Notes: generated from the letters alone by a model not told the origin. Positions 28,916 through 39,377 are shown, numbered from the stretch's first letter. The stretch: 64,000 nt of DNA from an uncultured Alistipes sp. (GCA_944321185.1 CALUKH010000005.1:21237-85236), one strand, 5' to 3'. Made by a program: numbers and translations.

Positions 28916-29251
28916 ATGATCACGTTCGAAAAACCCTCGTGGGCCGATGAATTGGACTGCGCCGTCACGCTCTGCGATGCCGAAGGCACGGTCTGCTACC
29001 AGAACAACCGCTCCGTGGAGGTCAATGGCGACGTGAGGGGCCGCTCGCTCCTCCCCTGCCACAGCGACCGCTCGCGCGAAATCATCCGCCGACTGCTCGA
29101 AACCGGCGGCAGGAATGTCTATACGATCCAGAAAAAGGGCGTTCGCAAGCTTATCTACCAAACCATCTGGCGTAACGAGGGGCAAATCGGCGGTCTGGTG
29201 GAGTTCTCGATGGAACTCCCCGAAGAGATGCCCCACTACATCCGGTCCTGA
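28916..29251 (+). CDS. Small PAS-fold protein
   Basis: 111 residues. The stretch AVTLCDAEGTVCYQNNRSVEV, then GRSLLPCHSDRSREIIRRLL and a C-terminal beta region (KLIYQTIWRNEGQIGGLVEFS, part), resembles stand-alone PAS domains found in Bacteroidetes and Firmicutes, including the short 'LLPCH' element. No output domain is attached. It precedes a threonine aldolase-like gene by 17 bp and may share its transcript. Ligand and partner are unknown. Confidence 0.7.
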   Translation: MITFEKPSWADELDCAVTLCDAEGTVCYQNNRSVEVNGDVRGRSLLPCHSDRSREIIRRLLETGGRNVYTIQKKGVRKLIYQTIWRNEGQIGGLVEFSMELPEEMPHYIRS

Positions 29252-29268
29252 TAAAACACACGCTGAAA

Positions 29269-30294
29269 ATGCTTCATTTCGATTGCGACTACATGGAGGG
29301 GGCCCATCCCGAAGTGATGCGGCGCCTCCTGGCCACCAACCTCGAACAGACCCCGGGCTACGGTTGCGACCCCTATACGGCCCATGCGCGGGAGTTGATC
29401 CGCCAGGCCTGCGATGCTCCGCAGGCCGAAGTCCACTTCCTCGTGGGCGGCACGCAGACCAATGCCACGGTAATCGACGGCCTGCTGCGCCGTCACGAAG
29501 GGGTACTGGCCGCCGAATCGGGCCACATCAACGTCCACGAAGCCGGTGCCATCGAGGCCGCCGGTCACAAGGTGCTCACCCTTCCGTCGCACGACGGCAA
29601 GGTCCATGCCTGCGACGTCGAACGATACCTCGAGGAGTTCTACGGCGATGAAACCTGGCCCCACATGGTCGCTCCGGGGATGCTCTACGTCTCGCACCCC
29701 ACCGAATTCGGAACCTTGTACAGCCTCGAGGAGATGGAGGCGCTGCACGAGGTCTGCCAGCAGCATGCCATTCCGCTCTACCTCGACGGAGCCCGTCTCT
29801 CCTACGCCCTGGCCTCAGAAAGCAACACGCTCACGCTGCACGACGTGGCCCGGCTGTGCGACGTCTTCTACATCGGCGGCACCAAAACCGGAGCTCTCTT
29901 CGGCGAAGCGGTCGTCGTCACGCGATCCGAACTGCTGCCGCACTTCTTCACCCTCATCAAGCAGCACGGCGCCCTGCTGGCCAAGGGACGACTGCTGGGT
30001 CTGCAGTTCGAGACGCTCTTTACGGACGATCTCTACCTGCGCATCGCCCGCCAGGCCGTCACGACGGCCCTCAAGCTGAAGGAGGCGCTGCTTGCAAAGG
30101 GATACCGGCTCTTCATCGATTCGCCGACCAACCAGCAGTTCTTCGTCCTGCCGAACAGCGATATTGACCGTCTGAGCAGCCATGCGACCTTCGAACTGTG
30201 GGGCCCGCGCGGCGAGACGGAATCCGTCGTGCGGTTCGTCACCAGCTGGGCCACCCAGGAGAGCCACATCGACGCCCTGATCGGGCATCTATAA
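29269..30294 (+). CDS. Low-specificity L-threonine aldolase-like PLP enzyme
   Basis: 341 residues, fold type I. Lys206 in YIGGTKTGALFGE would bind PLP, with Asp173 in PLYLDGARLSYAL contacting the cofactor nitrogen. GGTQTNATVIDGLL lies near residue 60. The family cleaves L-threonine or allo-threonine to glycine and acetaldehyde, and relatives act on other beta-hydroxy amino acids. Length matches the family. It ends 14 bp before a strong terminator. Substrate specificity cannot be read from the sequence. Confidence 0.88.
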   Translation: MLHFDCDYMEGAHPEVMRRLLATNLEQTPGYGCDPYTAHARELIRQACDAPQAEVHFLVGGTQTNATVIDGLLRRHEGVLAAESGHINVHEAGAIEAAGHKVLTLPSHDGKVHACDVERYLEEFYGDETWPHMVAPGMLYVSHPTEFGTLYSLEEMEALHEVCQQHAIPLYLDGARLSYALASESNTLTLHDVARLCDVFYIGGTKTGALFGEAVVVTRSELLPHFFTLIKQHGALLAKGRLLGLQFETLFTDDLYLRIARQAVTTALKLKEALLAKGYRLFIDSPTNQQFFVLPNSDIDRLSSHATFELWGPRGETESVVRFVTSWATQESHIDALIGHL

Positions 30295-30307
30295 CCCTCT
30301 TTTCTGA

Positions 30308-30355
30308 GACAAAAACGAGAGGTTTCCCACCCCGTGAGAAACCTCTCGTTTTGTC
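30308..30355 (+). terminator. Terminator after the aldolase gene
   Basis: ACGAGAGGTTTC (30315-30326) pairs perfectly with GAAACCTCTCGT (30338-30349); the stem extends further through A/T pairs with one bulge and ends in TTTTGTC. Confidence 0.85.
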
Positions 30356-30387
30356 GTTGCAACTTTACGGGCAACTCCTGCCCCTTC

Positions 30388-30500
30388 GGGTCCCCGGCAT
30401 CTTCAGTCCCCTACTTCCTTCGGATCCCCGGCTCCTTCGAGCCCCGGGCGTCTTCGACCCCTACTGGATCCCCGGCTCCTTCAGGCCCCGGGCCTCCGGC
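30388..30500. repeat. GC-rich degenerate direct repeats
   Basis: The 17-mer GGATCCCCGGCTCCTTC occurs at 30422 and again at 30466, with a related copy near 30388 and CCCCGGGC elements between. This is part of the 200-bp gap between the aldolase terminator and kdsD; no gene is visible. Confidence 0.65.
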
Positions 30501-30555
30501 TAACCCGCTCGGCTACTCGATCGATCGCACCTGACCGGCACCCCCGGCCGCCCGG

Positions 30556-31530
30556 TCAGAGCTTGATATCGTAGATCTGGATGACGCCCACCAGTTTGCC
30601 CGCCTCGTCCGTAACGAGCAGCGAAGTCACCTTGTTGCGCGTCATCATCTTCTCGGCCTCGATCAGCTTCTCGGTCGGAGCGATCGTCTTCGGATGCGGC
30701 GTGGCGATGTCCTTTGCCTTGATGTTGAAAAACTCACCCCGCAGGCGTTCCATGGCGCGGCGCACGTCGCCGTCGGTCACGATGCCCTCAATGCGGTCGC
30801 CCTCGCAGATGACGATCAGTCCCAGGCCGCCCTTCGAGATGGCATGGATCATCTCCGTGGCCGGGCAGTCGGGCGCCACGACCGGCAGATCGTGATCCCG
30901 CATGACGTTGCCCACGGTCATCAGCAGCCGGCGCCCGAGGCTTCCGCCCGGATGCAGGCGTGCAAAATCAACGCTCGTAAAGCCTCGCTGCTGCATCAGC
31001 GAAACGGCCAGTGCATCACCCATGGCGATCTGCGCGGTGGTCGACGACGTCGGGGCCAGATGCAGAATGCAGGCCTCCTTCTCGACCCGCACGTTCAGAT
31101 GCACGTCCGAGTTCTTGGCCAGCGCCGATTCGGGATTCCCCGTCATCGAAATCAGGTGGTTGCCGTTTGCATGGATGAACGGCACGATCTTCAGGATCTC
31201 GTCCGTCTCGCCCGAATAGGAGAGTGCCAGGATGATGTCCTCCTTCGAGATCATGCCCAGATCGCCGTGGAAGGCCTCACCCGGGTGGAGAAAGAAACTC
31301 GGCGTGCCGGTCGAAGCGAGCGTCGCGGCGATCTTGCGCCCCACGAGGCCCGATTTTCCCATGCCCGTCACGATGCACTTGCCGCGGCTGGCCAGGATCA
31401 GCTCCACGGCCCGCACGAACGAATCGTCCAACGACTCCTCCAGATGCTTGAGCGAGAGCATCTCCGTATGCAGTGCCTTACGGGCAACCGCCAGAATCTG
31501 AGTTTTTTCGGTATCGGTCATTTCTGTCAT
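30556..31530 (-). CDS. kdsD: D-arabinose 5-phosphate isomerase (KpsF/GutQ family)
   Basis: 324 residues: an N-terminal SIS sugar-isomerase domain (about 40-180, with VTGMGKSGLVGRKIAATLAS, LHPGEAFHGDLGMI and SYSGETDEI) and two C-terminal CBS domains (about 205-324). It interconverts ribulose-5-P and arabinose-5-P, the first step to Kdo. Its start overlaps the kdsA stop by 4 bp, so the two are coupled. A hairpin (30531-30538 with 30552-30559) without a T tract follows. Together with kdsA and kdsB this makes a Kdo cassette behind lon. Confidence 0.95.
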   Translation of the reverse strand: MTEMTDTEKTQILAVARKALHTEMLSLKHLEESLDDSFVRAVELILASRGKCIVTGMGKSGLVGRKIAATLASTGTPSFFLHPGEAFHGDLGMISKEDIILALSYSGETDEILKIVPFIHANGNHLISMTGNPESALAKNSDVHLNVRVEKEACILHLAPTSSTTAQIAMGDALAVSLMQQRGFTSVDFARLHPGGSLGRRLLMTVGNVMRDHDLPVVAPDCPATEMIHAISKGGLGLIVICEGDRIEGIVTDGDVRRAMERLRGEFFNIKAKDIATPHPKTIAPTEKLIEAEKMMTRNKVTSLLVTDEAGKLVGVIQIYDIKL

Positions 31531-32273
31531 AACAAAGATTCGATCAAAGGTTCCAGATCATCGAGCCGCAGCATGTTGGCAGCATCGCTCAGTCCGCGGT
31601 CCGGATCGGGATGCACCTCGAAGAAGTAGCCCGTGGCACCGAACGCCCGGGCCGCATGCGCCATGGCCGGGACGAATTCGCGGTTGCCGCCCGTCTTGCC
31701 GCCCGCGGCTCCGGGACGCTGCACCGAATGGGTGCAGTCCATGATGACAGTCGGTGCGATCTTCAGCATGTCGGGGATGTTGCGGAAATCGACCACCAGG
31801 TTGTTGTAACCGAACGAGTTGCCGCGTTCCGTCAGCCACACCTCCCGGGCACCCGCCTCGCGGGCCTTCTCGTAGGGGTAGCGCATGTCGGCCCCCGAAA
31901 GGAACTGCGCTTTCTTGATGTTCACCACCCGTCCGGTACGGGCCGCAGCCACCACCAGATCGGTCTGCCGGCACAGGAAGGCCGGAATCTGAATCACGTC
32001 AACCACTTCGCCCACCGGCGCCGCCTGCCACGATTCGTGGATGTCGGTCAGGAGCCGGAGCCCCCACTTCGCGCGTACGTCGGCGAGCATCTGAAGTCCC
32101 TTTTCGAGCCCCGGTCCGCGGAACGAGGCGATCGACGTACGGTTGGCCTTGTCGAACGAGGCCTTGAAGATGATCTGCGTGCCCAGGCGGCGATTGATGG
32201 CCACCAGCCGTTCGGCAACCGCATCGAGCAGTTCGGCCGATTCGATGACACAGGGTCCTGCGATGAGTATCAT
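31527..32273 (-). CDS. kdsA: 3-deoxy-D-manno-octulosonate 8-phosphate synthase
   Basis: 248 residues from the ATG before ILIAGPCVIES. In-frame sequence upstream lies within kdsB. Motifs: IFKASFDKANRTS, GLRLLTDIHE, VIQIPAFLCRQTDL, GNSFGYNNLVVDFRN (catalytic loop). It condenses arabinose-5-phosphate with phosphoenolpyruvate. The start lies 4 bp from the kdsB stop and the end overlaps kdsD. It is slightly shorter than E. coli KdsA. Confidence 0.96.
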   Translation of the reverse strand: MILIAGPCVIESAELLDAVAERLVAINRRLGTQIIFKASFDKANRTSIASFRGPGLEKGLQMLADVRAKWGLRLLTDIHESWQAAPVGEVVDVIQIPAFLCRQTDLVVAAARTGRVVNIKKAQFLSGADMRYPYEKAREAGAREVWLTERGNSFGYNNLVVDFRNIPDMLKIAPTVIMDCTHSVQRPGAAGGKTGGNREFVPAMAHAARAFGATGYFFEVHPDPDRGLSDAANMLRLDDLEPLIESLL

Positions 32274-32277
32274 GGCG

Positions 32278-33048
32278 TCAATGGTTGAATTCGGGATGCT
32301 GTTTGAGGAACTCCTCGGCACGGGCCAGATCCTCCGGCGTGTCGATCCCCACGGTCTCGACCTGTGTGATGCCCACACCTATTTTATAACCGTTTTCGAG
32401 CCAGCGCAACTGTTCGAGCGATTCGGCCATCTCGAGCGGCGACTGCGGCAGCGAGGTCACCGCACGCAGCACCTCCGCCCGGAAGGCATAGAGCCCGATG
32501 TGCTTGTAGAAGGTATGCCGCGAGAGCCACTCCTCGCGCGGAACGTTGCGCAGGTAGGGAATCACCGACCGCGAGAAGTAGAGCGCCTGCGACCGTGCGT
32601 CGAGGACCACCTTCGGCGAATTGGGATTCTCCAGGGCGGCCAGTCCGTCGGCCTCGGTGAAGGGTTTGACCAGCGTGGCGATGTCCGTCGCGGGATCATC
32701 GAAGCAGCGTTTGACCGTCTCGAGCTGTTCGCGGCGGATGAAGGGTTCGTCGCCCTGCACGTTGACCACCACGTCGTACGTGCGGCCCTGCTTGCAGTAG
32801 GCCTCCCAGCAGCGGTCCGTGCCGCTGCGGTGGGCCGTCGAGGTCATCTCGACCCGCCCGCCGAAGGCCCGTACCGCCTCGTAGATCCGTTCGTCGTCCG
32901 TAGCCACCACGGCGTCGTCCAGCACGCCGGCCACCTGTTCGTAGACCCGCTCGATGACGGGCTTGCCCCCCAGCCGGGCCAGCGGCTTGGCCGGGAAGCG
33001 CGTCGACGCGTAGCGCGCCGGAATGATTGCAATGAAGCTCCGCGACAT
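32278..33048 (-). CDS. kdsB: 3-deoxy-manno-octulosonate cytidylyltransferase
   Basis: 256 residues. [20 protein letters not shown] at the N-terminus, NVQGDEPFI and [12 protein letters not shown] mark the CMP-Kdo synthetase. It activates Kdo with CTP for transfer to lipid A. It begins 6 bp after the lon stop, so it probably shares lon's transcript. The KdsC phosphatase that acts between KdsA and KdsB is not in the window. Confidence 0.96.
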   Translation of the reverse strand: MSRSFIAIIPARYASTRFPAKPLARLGGKPVIERVYEQVAGVLDDAVVATDDERIYEAVRAFGGRVEMTSTAHRSGTDRCWEAYCKQGRTYDVVVNVQGDEPFIRREQLETVKRCFDDPATDIATLVKPFTEADGLAALENPNSPKVVLDARSQALYFSRSVIPYLRNVPREEWLSRHTFYKHIGLYAFRAEVLRAVTSLPQSPLEMAESLEQLRWLENGYKIGVGITQVETVGIDTPEDLARAEEFLKQHPEFNH

Positions 33049-33054
33049 GGTTTT

Positions 33055-35487
33055 CTATTTTTCCAGGGCCAGCGCCAGCACTTCGTCGTTCGTACGCACG
33101 TAGTGGAATGTCAGCCCCTCGACGTAATCGGCCTTGATCTCCGAAATATCCTTGCGGTTGTCCTCCGAGAGGATCAGCTCCGTGATGCCGGCCCGCTTGG
33201 CGGCCAGGATCTTCTCCTTGACGCCGCCCACGGGCATCACCCGTCCGCGGAGCGTCGTTTCGCCCGTCATGGCGATGCGCTCCTTCACCTTGCGGCCCGT
33301 GTAGGTCGAGACGATCGAGGTCACCATCGTGATACCGGCCGAGGGCCCGTCCTTCGGAATGGCACCCTCCGGCACGTGGATGTTGATATCGTTCGTTTCG
33401 AACATCTTCGGGTCGATGCCCAGCTCCCGGTAGTGGGCCATGACCCACTCGTGAGCGATCGTCGCCGACTCCTTCATCACGTCGCCCAGATTGCCCGTCA
33501 GGCTGATGCGGCCCTTGCCGGGCGTCAGGCACGACTCGATGTAGAGGATGTCGCCCCCCACTTCGGTCCAGGCCAGACCCGTCACGACGCCCGTCATGCC
33601 GCCCACCTCATACTCCTCGCGCAGGAACTTCGGCATGCCGAGGATCTTCTCGACATCCTCCGGCGCGATCTCCGGACGGTACTCCTCGTCGAAGGCGATC
33701 TGTTTGGCGCGCGCCCGGGCGATCTTCGCCAGGTGCTTGTCCAGCGAGCGCACGCCCGCCTCGCGCGTATAGCCCGAGATGACCTGTTCGATCACCGCGT
33801 CGCTCATCGTCATCTGATCGGCCTTGATGCCGTGGGCCTCGCGCAGCTTCGGCAGCAGGTGATCCTGTGCAATGCGCACTTTCTCCTCGATCAGGTAGCC
33901 CGGGATGTTGATCATCTCCATACGGTCGCGCAGCGCCGGAGCAATGTTGCCCACGTTGTTGGCCGTGGCAATGAAGAGCACCTTCGAAAGGTCGTACTCC
34001 ATGTCGATGTAGTTGTCGTGGAAGGTGGTGTTCTGCTCCGGGTCGAGCACCTCGAGCAGGGCGCTCGACGGATCGCCGTGGTTCGAGACCGTCACCTTGT
34101 CGACCTCGTCGAGGATGATCACCGGGTTCGACGAACCGCACCGCTTGATCGTCTGGATGATACGTCCCGGCATGGCGCCGATGTAGGTGCGGCGGTGTCC
34201 GCGGATCTCCGACTCGTCGTGCAGACCGCCCAGCGAGATACGGCCGAACTTGCGGCCCAGAGCCGTGGCCACCGACTTGCCCAGCGACGTCTTGCCCACG
34301 CCCGGAGGACCGTAGAGGCACAGGATCGGGGACTTCAGATCGCCCTTCAGCTTGATGACGGCCAGGTGTTCGAGGATCCGCTCCTTGACCTCATCGAGGC
34401 CGAAGTGGTCGTGGTCCAGCTGTTCGCGGGCGCACTTCAGGTCGAGGTTGTCCTTCGTCACGTCGTTCCACGGCAGCTCCAGCAGCAGCTGCAGGTAGGT
34501 CATCTGCACCGAATACTCCGCCACGGCGGGATTCAGCCGCTCGACCTTCTGCAACTCCTTCTCGAAGGTCTCGGCGACCTCCTTCGGCCAATTTTTCTTC
34601 TTGGCCTCCTCGCGCATCTTCTCGATGTCGGCATCGGGGCCGTCGCCCAGTTCGTCCTGGATCGTACGCATCTGCTGCTGCAGGTAGTAGTCGCGCTGCT
34701 GCTTGTCGATCTCCTGCTTGACGCGCTCCTGGATCTGGCTCTTCAACTCGGCCAGCTGCTGTTCGCGGATCAGGATCTCGAGCAGTTTGCGCGCACGGGC
34801 CAGCAGACCGGGCGCTTCGAGCAGCGACTGCCGGTCTTCGTCCGTGAGCTCCATGTTCGAGCAGATGAAGTTGATGATGCCGCGTTTCGAGTCGATGTTC
34901 TTGATGGCGAAGGCCGCCTCCTTGGGCATCGAGGGCGAAACGTTGATGATGTTGAGCGCCACGTCGCGGATCGAGTCCACCAGGGCCTCGAACTCGATGC
35001 TCTTCAGATCGGGCGTCGAGTCGCGCAGTGCCACCACACGGGCCTTGAAATAGGGCTCCGTGGAGATGTATTCCGTGATTTCGATCTTCTCCAGACCGTT
35101 GAGTATCACCGTCAGATTGCCGTTGGGCATCTCGAGGATCTTGATGATCCGCGCGGCCGTACCGACCTTGTACATGTCGTCGGGCGAGGGGTCTTCCACC
35201 TCGCTTTCGCGCTGCAGCACGGCACCCAGCATGCCGCCCTCGGCATTCACGGCGCGCACCAGCGAGATGCTCTTGTCACGCCCCACCGTAATGGGGGTGA
35301 TGGCGCCCGGAAACAGCACCGACGAACGCAGCGTCAGAATCGGCAGAATCTCCGGGACTTCGACCTCTTCGACCGGTTCGTCGCCGCCCGTCACGATGGG
35401 GATCACGCGGTGCTTTCCGTCGAGAAGTTCGGGGACGAGATTCACGTCGTCCACTTCCATGTTTTCGATTTTATCTTTTTTACTCAT
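33055..35487 (-). CDS. lon: Lon ATP-dependent protease
   Basis: 810 residues in LonA layout: N-terminal substrate-binding domain (about 35-240), AAA+ module with Walker [14 protein letters not shown] and Walker [11 protein letters not shown], and the C-terminal serine protease domain with the catalytic Ser in [11 protein letters not shown] and the Lys in [14 protein letters not shown]. It degrades misfolded and regulatory proteins in the cytoplasm. It is first in a run with kdsB-kdsA-kdsD, with only 6 bp between lon and kdsB. Its promoter is divergent from valS. Confidence 0.97.
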   Translation of the reverse strand: MSKKDKIENMEVDDVNLVPELLDGKHRVIPIVTGGDEPVEEVEVPEILPILTLRSSVLFPGAITPITVGRDKSISLVRAVNAEGGMLGAVLQRESEVEDPSPDDMYKVGTAARIIKILEMPNGNLTVILNGLEKIEITEYISTEPYFKARVVALRDSTPDLKSIEFEALVDSIRDVALNIINVSPSMPKEAAFAIKNIDSKRGIINFICSNMELTDEDRQSLLEAPGLLARARKLLEILIREQQLAELKSQIQERVKQEIDKQQRDYYLQQQMRTIQDELGDGPDADIEKMREEAKKKNWPKEVAETFEKELQKVERLNPAVAEYSVQMTYLQLLLELPWNDVTKDNLDLKCAREQLDHDHFGLDEVKERILEHLAVIKLKGDLKSPILCLYGPPGVGKTSLGKSVATALGRKFGRISLGGLHDESEIRGHRRTYIGAMPGRIIQTIKRCGSSNPVIILDEVDKVTVSNHGDPSSALLEVLDPEQNTTFHDNYIDMEYDLSKVLFIATANNVGNIAPALRDRMEMINIPGYLIEEKVRIAQDHLLPKLREAHGIKADQMTMSDAVIEQVISGYTREAGVRSLDKHLAKIARARAKQIAFDEEYRPEIAPEDVEKILGMPKFLREEYEVGGMTGVVTGLAWTEVGGDILYIESCLTPGKGRISLTGNLGDVMKESATIAHEWVMAHYRELGIDPKMFETNDINIHVPEGAIPKDGPSAGITMVTSIVSTYTGRKVKERIAMTGETTLRGRVMPVGGVKEKILAAKRAGITELILSEDNRKDISEIKADYVEGLTFHYVRTNDEVLALALEK

Positions 35488-35510
35488 AGGATTCCTCTTT
35501 ATACAAAGTG

Positions 35511-35518
35511 CAAAGGTA
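35511..35518 (-). promoter_or_regulatory. -7 box of lon-kdsBAD
   Basis: TACCTTTG on the minus strand, 23 bp before the lon ATG. Confidence 0.7.
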
Positions 35519-35541
35519 ACGTTTTTTCGCAGATTTTATTT

Positions 35542-35569
35542 TATCTTTGACAGAATGTTAATAACTTTG
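35542..35569 (+). promoter_or_regulatory. Two candidate -7 boxes of valS
   Basis: TATCTTTG (35542-35549) and TAACTTTG (35562-35569) both match TAnnTTTG. They lie 55 and 35 bp before the valS ATG, so two start sites are possible. Confidence 0.6.
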
Positions 35570-35604
35570 CGCCTTCGGAAATAACGTTTAATCTCCTACG
35601 AGCC

Positions 35605-38232
35605 ATGCAAATCGCTGACAAATACGCCCCCCAGCAGATCGAATCCAAATGGTACGACTACTGGATCGAACACAAGCTCTTCCACTCGGAACCCGACAAG
35701 CGGCAACCCTATACGATCGTCATCCCGCCCCCCAACGTCACCGGCATGCTCCACATGGGTCACATGCTCAACAACACGTTGCAGGACGTGCTGGTGCGCC
35801 GCGCCCGCATGTCGGGCAAGAACGCCTGCTGGGTCCCCGGCATGGACCACGCCTCGATCGCCACCGAAGCCAAGGTCGTTGCCATGCTCCGCGAAAAGGG
35901 CATCGAAAAGTCCTCGCTCACGCGTGAGGAGTTCCTCCGCTACGCCTGGGAGTGGAAGGAGAAGTACGGCGGCGTGATCCTCCGCCAGCTGCGCAAGCTC
36001 GGCGCCTCGTGCGACTGGGACCGCACCTGCTTCACGATGGACGACATCCGCACGGAAGGCGTGTTGCGCGTCTTCTGCGACCTCTACGACAAGGGCAAGA
36101 TCTACCGCGGCGTGCGCATGGTCAACTGGGACCCCGCCGCGCAGACCGCCCTCTCGGACGAAGAGGTCGTCTTCAAGGAGTCGCACGGAAAACTCTACTA
36201 CCTGCGCTACCGGGTCGAGGACTCCGACCGCACGATCGTCGTCGCCACGACCCGTCCCGAAACCATTCTCGGCGATACGGCCCTGTGCGTCAACCCCAAT
36301 GACCCGCGTTACCAGGATCTGCCGGCCGACGCCCGCGTCATCGTGCCGCTGGTCGGCCGCTCGATCCCTGTCATCCGCGACACGTACGTCGACATCGAGT
36401 TCGGTACGGGCGCCCTGAAGGTCACCCCGGCCCACGACGTGAACGACTACATGCTCGGTGAAAAATACGGTCTGGAGACCATCGACATCTTCAACGACGA
36501 CGGCACGATCAACGACAAGGTCGGCCTGTACGTCGGCATGGACCGTTTCGACGTGCGCCGCCAGATCGAGGGCGATCTCGATGCTGCCGGTCTGCTCGAA
36601 AAGGTCGAGGCCTACACCAACAACGTCGGCTACTCGGAGCGTACGGGCGTGGCCATCGAACCGAAACTCTCGATGCAGTGGTTCCTCTCGATGAAGGAGC
36701 TGGCCGAGCCCGCCACGAAGGCCGTCATGGAGGACGAGATCCGCTTCGTGCCCGAGAAGTACAAGAACACCTATCGCTACTGGATGGAGAACATCAAGGA
36801 CTGGTGCATCTCGCGTCAGTTGTGGTGGGGACAGCGCATCCCGGCGTGGTACCTGCCCAAGGGCGGTTTCGTCGTCGCCCCGACGCCCGAAGAGGCCCTC
36901 GAAAAGGCCCGCACGAAGAGCGGCGACGCCTCGCTGCAGCTCTCGGATCTGCGCCAGGACGAGGATGTGCTCGACACGTGGTTCTCGTCGTGGCTCTGGC
37001 CCATCTCGGTCTTCGACGGCATCCGCAACCCCCACAACCCCGAAATCGAATACTACTACCCCACCAACGATCTGGTCACCGGCCCCGACATCATCTTCTT
37101 CTGGGTCGCCCGCATGATCATGGCCGGGTATGAATACCGCCACGAAAAACCCTTCGCCAACGTCTACTTCACGGGTATCGTCCGCGACAAGATCGGCCGC
37201 AAGATGTCCAAGCAGCTCGGCAACTCGCCCGATCCGCTCGACCTGATCGCCCAGTACGGCGCCGACGGCGTCCGCATGGCGATGCTCATCAGTTCGTCGG
37301 CCGGCAACGACGTGATGTTCGACGAGGCGCTCTGCGAACAGGGCCGCAACTTCGGCAACAAGATCTGGAACGCCTACCGGCTGGTCAACGGCTGGGCCGT
37401 GGATGCCGCCGCACAGCAGAGCGAAAACAACCGTCTGGCCGTCGCCTGGTTCCGGGAGGCGCTCTCGCGCTCGCTCCGCCAGATCGACGAGGACTTCGGC
37501 TCGTACCGCATCTCGGAGGCCTTCAAGGAGGTCTACCGCCTCTTCTGGGACGACTTCTCGAGCCTCTACCTCGAGATGGTCAAACCCGCCTACGGCCAAC
37601 CGATCGACGCTCAGACGCTCGAGGCCACGAAGGGCTATTTCGATGCGCTGATGCGCGTGCTGCACCCCTTCATGCCGTTCGTCACCGAGGAGATCTGGCA
37701 GGCCCTCGCCCCGCGTCGCGACGGCGAATCGATCTGCGTGGCGCAGATGCCCCAGGCCGGCGAGGTCGACGAGGCGATGCTGGCCCGCTTCGAACTGGTG
37801 AAGGAGATCATCACCTCGGTGCGCAACGTCCGCAACCAGAAGAACCTGGCGCAGAAGGAGGCTCTCGCGCTGCATGTCATCGTCGACGAAAACTACCCCA
37901 CGGAGTTTGCTCCCGTCATCCGGAAGATGGCCAACCTCTCCTCGATCGAGGCCGTCACGGAGAAGGATCCGACGGCTGCCGCCTTCCTCGTCAAGACGAC
38001 GCAGTATTTCGTGCCGCTGGCCGGCAAGATCGACACCGCCGCCGAGATCAAGAAACTCTCCGACGACCTGAAATACTACGAAGGATTCCTCGCCTCGGTG
38101 ATGAAGAAGCTCTCGAACGAACGTTTCGTACAGTCGGCACCCGAGAAGGTCGTGGCCAACGAACGTGCCAAGCAGGCCGATGCCGAAGCCAAGATCGCCG
38201 CGCTCAAGGAGCAGCTCGCCGCGCTGAAATAG
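35605..38232 (+). CDS. valS: Valine--tRNA ligase
   Basis: 875 residues. Class I signatures: [21 protein letters not shown] (part: HMGH) and [14 protein letters not shown]. The editing (CP1) domain lies in between, and the C-terminus has the coiled-coil arm characteristic of ValRS (residues about 810-875, Lys/Glu-rich). It charges tRNA-Val and edits mischarged Thr. Monocistronic. It is followed by a 314-bp region holding 26-bp tandem repeats. Confidence 0.97.
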   Translation: MQIADKYAPQQIESKWYDYWIEHKLFHSEPDKRQPYTIVIPPPNVTGMLHMGHMLNNTLQDVLVRRARMSGKNACWVPGMDHASIATEAKVVAMLREKGIEKSSLTREEFLRYAWEWKEKYGGVILRQLRKLGASCDWDRTCFTMDDIRTEGVLRVFCDLYDKGKIYRGVRMVNWDPAAQTALSDEEVVFKESHGKLYYLRYRVEDSDRTIVVATTRPETILGDTALCVNPNDPRYQDLPADARVIVPLVGRSIPVIRDTYVDIEFGTGALKVTPAHDVNDYMLGEKYGLETIDIFNDDGTINDKVGLYVGMDRFDVRRQIEGDLDAAGLLEKVEAYTNNVGYSERTGVAIEPKLSMQWFLSMKELAEPATKAVMEDEIRFVPEKYKNTYRYWMENIKDWCISRQLWWGQRIPAWYLPKGGFVVAPTPEEALEKARTKSGDASLQLSDLRQDEDVLDTWFSSWLWPISVFDGIRNPHNPEIEYYYPTNDLVTGPDIIFFWVARMIMAGYEYRHEKPFANVYFTGIVRDKIGRKMSKQLGNSPDPLDLIAQYGADGVRMAMLISSSAGNDVMFDEALCEQGRNFGNKIWNAYRLVNGWAVDAAAQQSENNRLAVAWFREALSRSLRQIDEDFGSYRISEAFKEVYRLFWDDFSSLYLEMVKPAYGQPIDAQTLEATKGYFDALMRVLHPFMPFVTEEIWQALAPRRDGESICVAQMPQAGEVDEAMLARFELVKEIITSVRNVRNQKNLAQKEALALHVIVDENYPTEFAPVIRKMANLSSIEAVTEKDPTAAAFLVKTTQYFVPLAGKIDTAAEIKKLSDDLKYYEGFLASVMKKLSNERFVQSAPEKVVANERAKQADAEAKIAALKEQLAALK

Positions 38233-38349
38233 CCCCTATCGACCGGCTTTGCCCCCCGGCCGAAAGCCGTCAGGCCCAGCCGGCACAAGATCAATCGTCC
38301 GAACAGACCCCCGCCCATGCGACGGGGGCCTGTTGCTCCCGGGCTGTAC

Positions 38350-38503
38350 GGGGTCCGGACGAACCGGGCCGCCGCACAATCCGAACCGGCCGAAGCGCCG
38401 TACAATCCGGAGTAGCCGGGCCGCCATACAACCCGGGGCAACCGAAGCGCCGTACAATCCGGGGCAACCGGACCGCCGCACAAACCGGGGCACTTGAATC
38501 CCG
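38350..38503. repeat. 26-bp tandem repeat array between valS and rnhA
   Basis: The element ACAA recurs at 38376, 38402, 38428, 38454 and 38480, exactly 26 bp apart, within longer units of type ACAATCCGGGGCAACCG. Unit tails alternate between CCGAAGCGCCGT (first and third) and CCGG-G/A-CCGCC (second and fourth), hinting at a 52-bp higher-order unit. A partial unit precedes the array. The flanking parts of the 314-bp gap (38233-38546) show no gene or clear promoter. Confidence 0.8.
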
Positions 38504-38546
38504 ACACGTAAAACACCCGAAACCGTACAACCGCACCACGCGAAAC

Positions 38547-39005
38547 ATGCCATCCATCACGATCTATACCGACGGTTCGTCCCTCGGCAATCCCGGCCCC
38601 GGAGGCTACGGCATCGTCCTCCTCTCGGGCCCTCACCGCAAGGAACTCTCCCAGGGGTTCCGCCTTACGACCAACAACCGCATGGAACTCATGGCCGTGT
38701 GCGTCGCCCTCGAGGCGCTCAAGGTCCAGGGCGCCGACGTGGTCATCTACTCCGATTCGAAATACGTCGTCGATGCCGTCACGAAGGGGTGGGTCTTCGG
38801 ATGGGTCCGCAAGGGGTTTGCCGGCAAGAAGAATCCCGACCTGTGGATGCGCTTCCTGCGGATCTACCGGTGTCACAACGTCCGTTTCGTCTGGGTCAAG
38901 GGTCACGCCGAGACGGTCGAGAACAACCGTTGCGACCAACTGGCCGTAGCCGCCGCCAACGACCGCACCCACTGGGCGGAAGACGAAGGCTACCAGCCCG
39001 AATAG
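38547..39005 (+). CDS. rnhA: Ribonuclease HI
   Basis: 152 residues. All catalytic residues are present: Asp9 (IYTDGSSLGNPG), Glu47 (NNRMELMA), Asp70 (IYSDSKYV) and Asp130 (NNRCDQLA), plus the loop His120 (VKGH) and the basic handle region around residues 80-97. It cuts RNA in RNA-DNA hybrids. Length and motif spacing match E. coli RNase HI. It stands alone between two repeat-bearing non-coding stretches. Confidence 0.96.
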   Translation: MPSITIYTDGSSLGNPGPGGYGIVLLSGPHRKELSQGFRLTTNNRMELMAVCVALEALKVQGADVVIYSDSKYVVDAVTKGWVFGWVRKGFAGKKNPDLWMRFLRIYRCHNVRFVWVKGHAETVENNRCDQLAVAAANDRTHWAEDEGYQPE

Positions 39006-39062
39006 GGTCCTTCCGGAAATACGCCGCGCAACCGCCCCCGAGGACGGCGGTCATCAAAGCCC

Positions 39063-39160
39063 GAGAGGCACCAGCGGCAACACCCACAACCCGAAAAGCC
39101 CGATGCCGGTAACCCTCGATGTCTGGGAGGCACCAGCGACAACACCCGCAACCAGAAAAA
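39063..39160. repeat. Imperfect 35-bp direct repeat, 62 bp apart
   Basis: Sequences from 39063 and 39125 share the core AGGCACCAGCG and CAACACCC over about 35 bp. They sit in the 501-bp gap (39006-39506) that holds the ABC-transporter promoter but no visible gene. Confidence 0.6.
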
Positions 39161-39377
39161 CCCCGGCGGCTGCCCCTCGAAACCCGGAGCACCCGAAACC
39201 GGCCCCGCAGCACACAAGATCCGGCAGCGGCAGAAGCCCGGATCAAACCAGCCGCCCAAGAGACCGTCCGTGCAAAACACCCCCGCCAAGACTCGTCCCG
39301 ACATCCTCCAAATCGTCGTTTTTGCCCGATAATTACCCGATTTTTCGTGCATTTTTCGCTTTTCGGGCAATTATGCT

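Noticed and set aside
32143-35550. A long open frame antisense to lon (over 1100 codons)
   Set aside because: It mirrors lon's GC-rich codons, has His/Arg-rich low-complexity sequence and no recognisable domain. Lon is fully conserved on the other strand.
38350-38503. CRISPR array
   Set aside because: Units abut each other without unique spacers, period 26 bp, and no cas genes are present.
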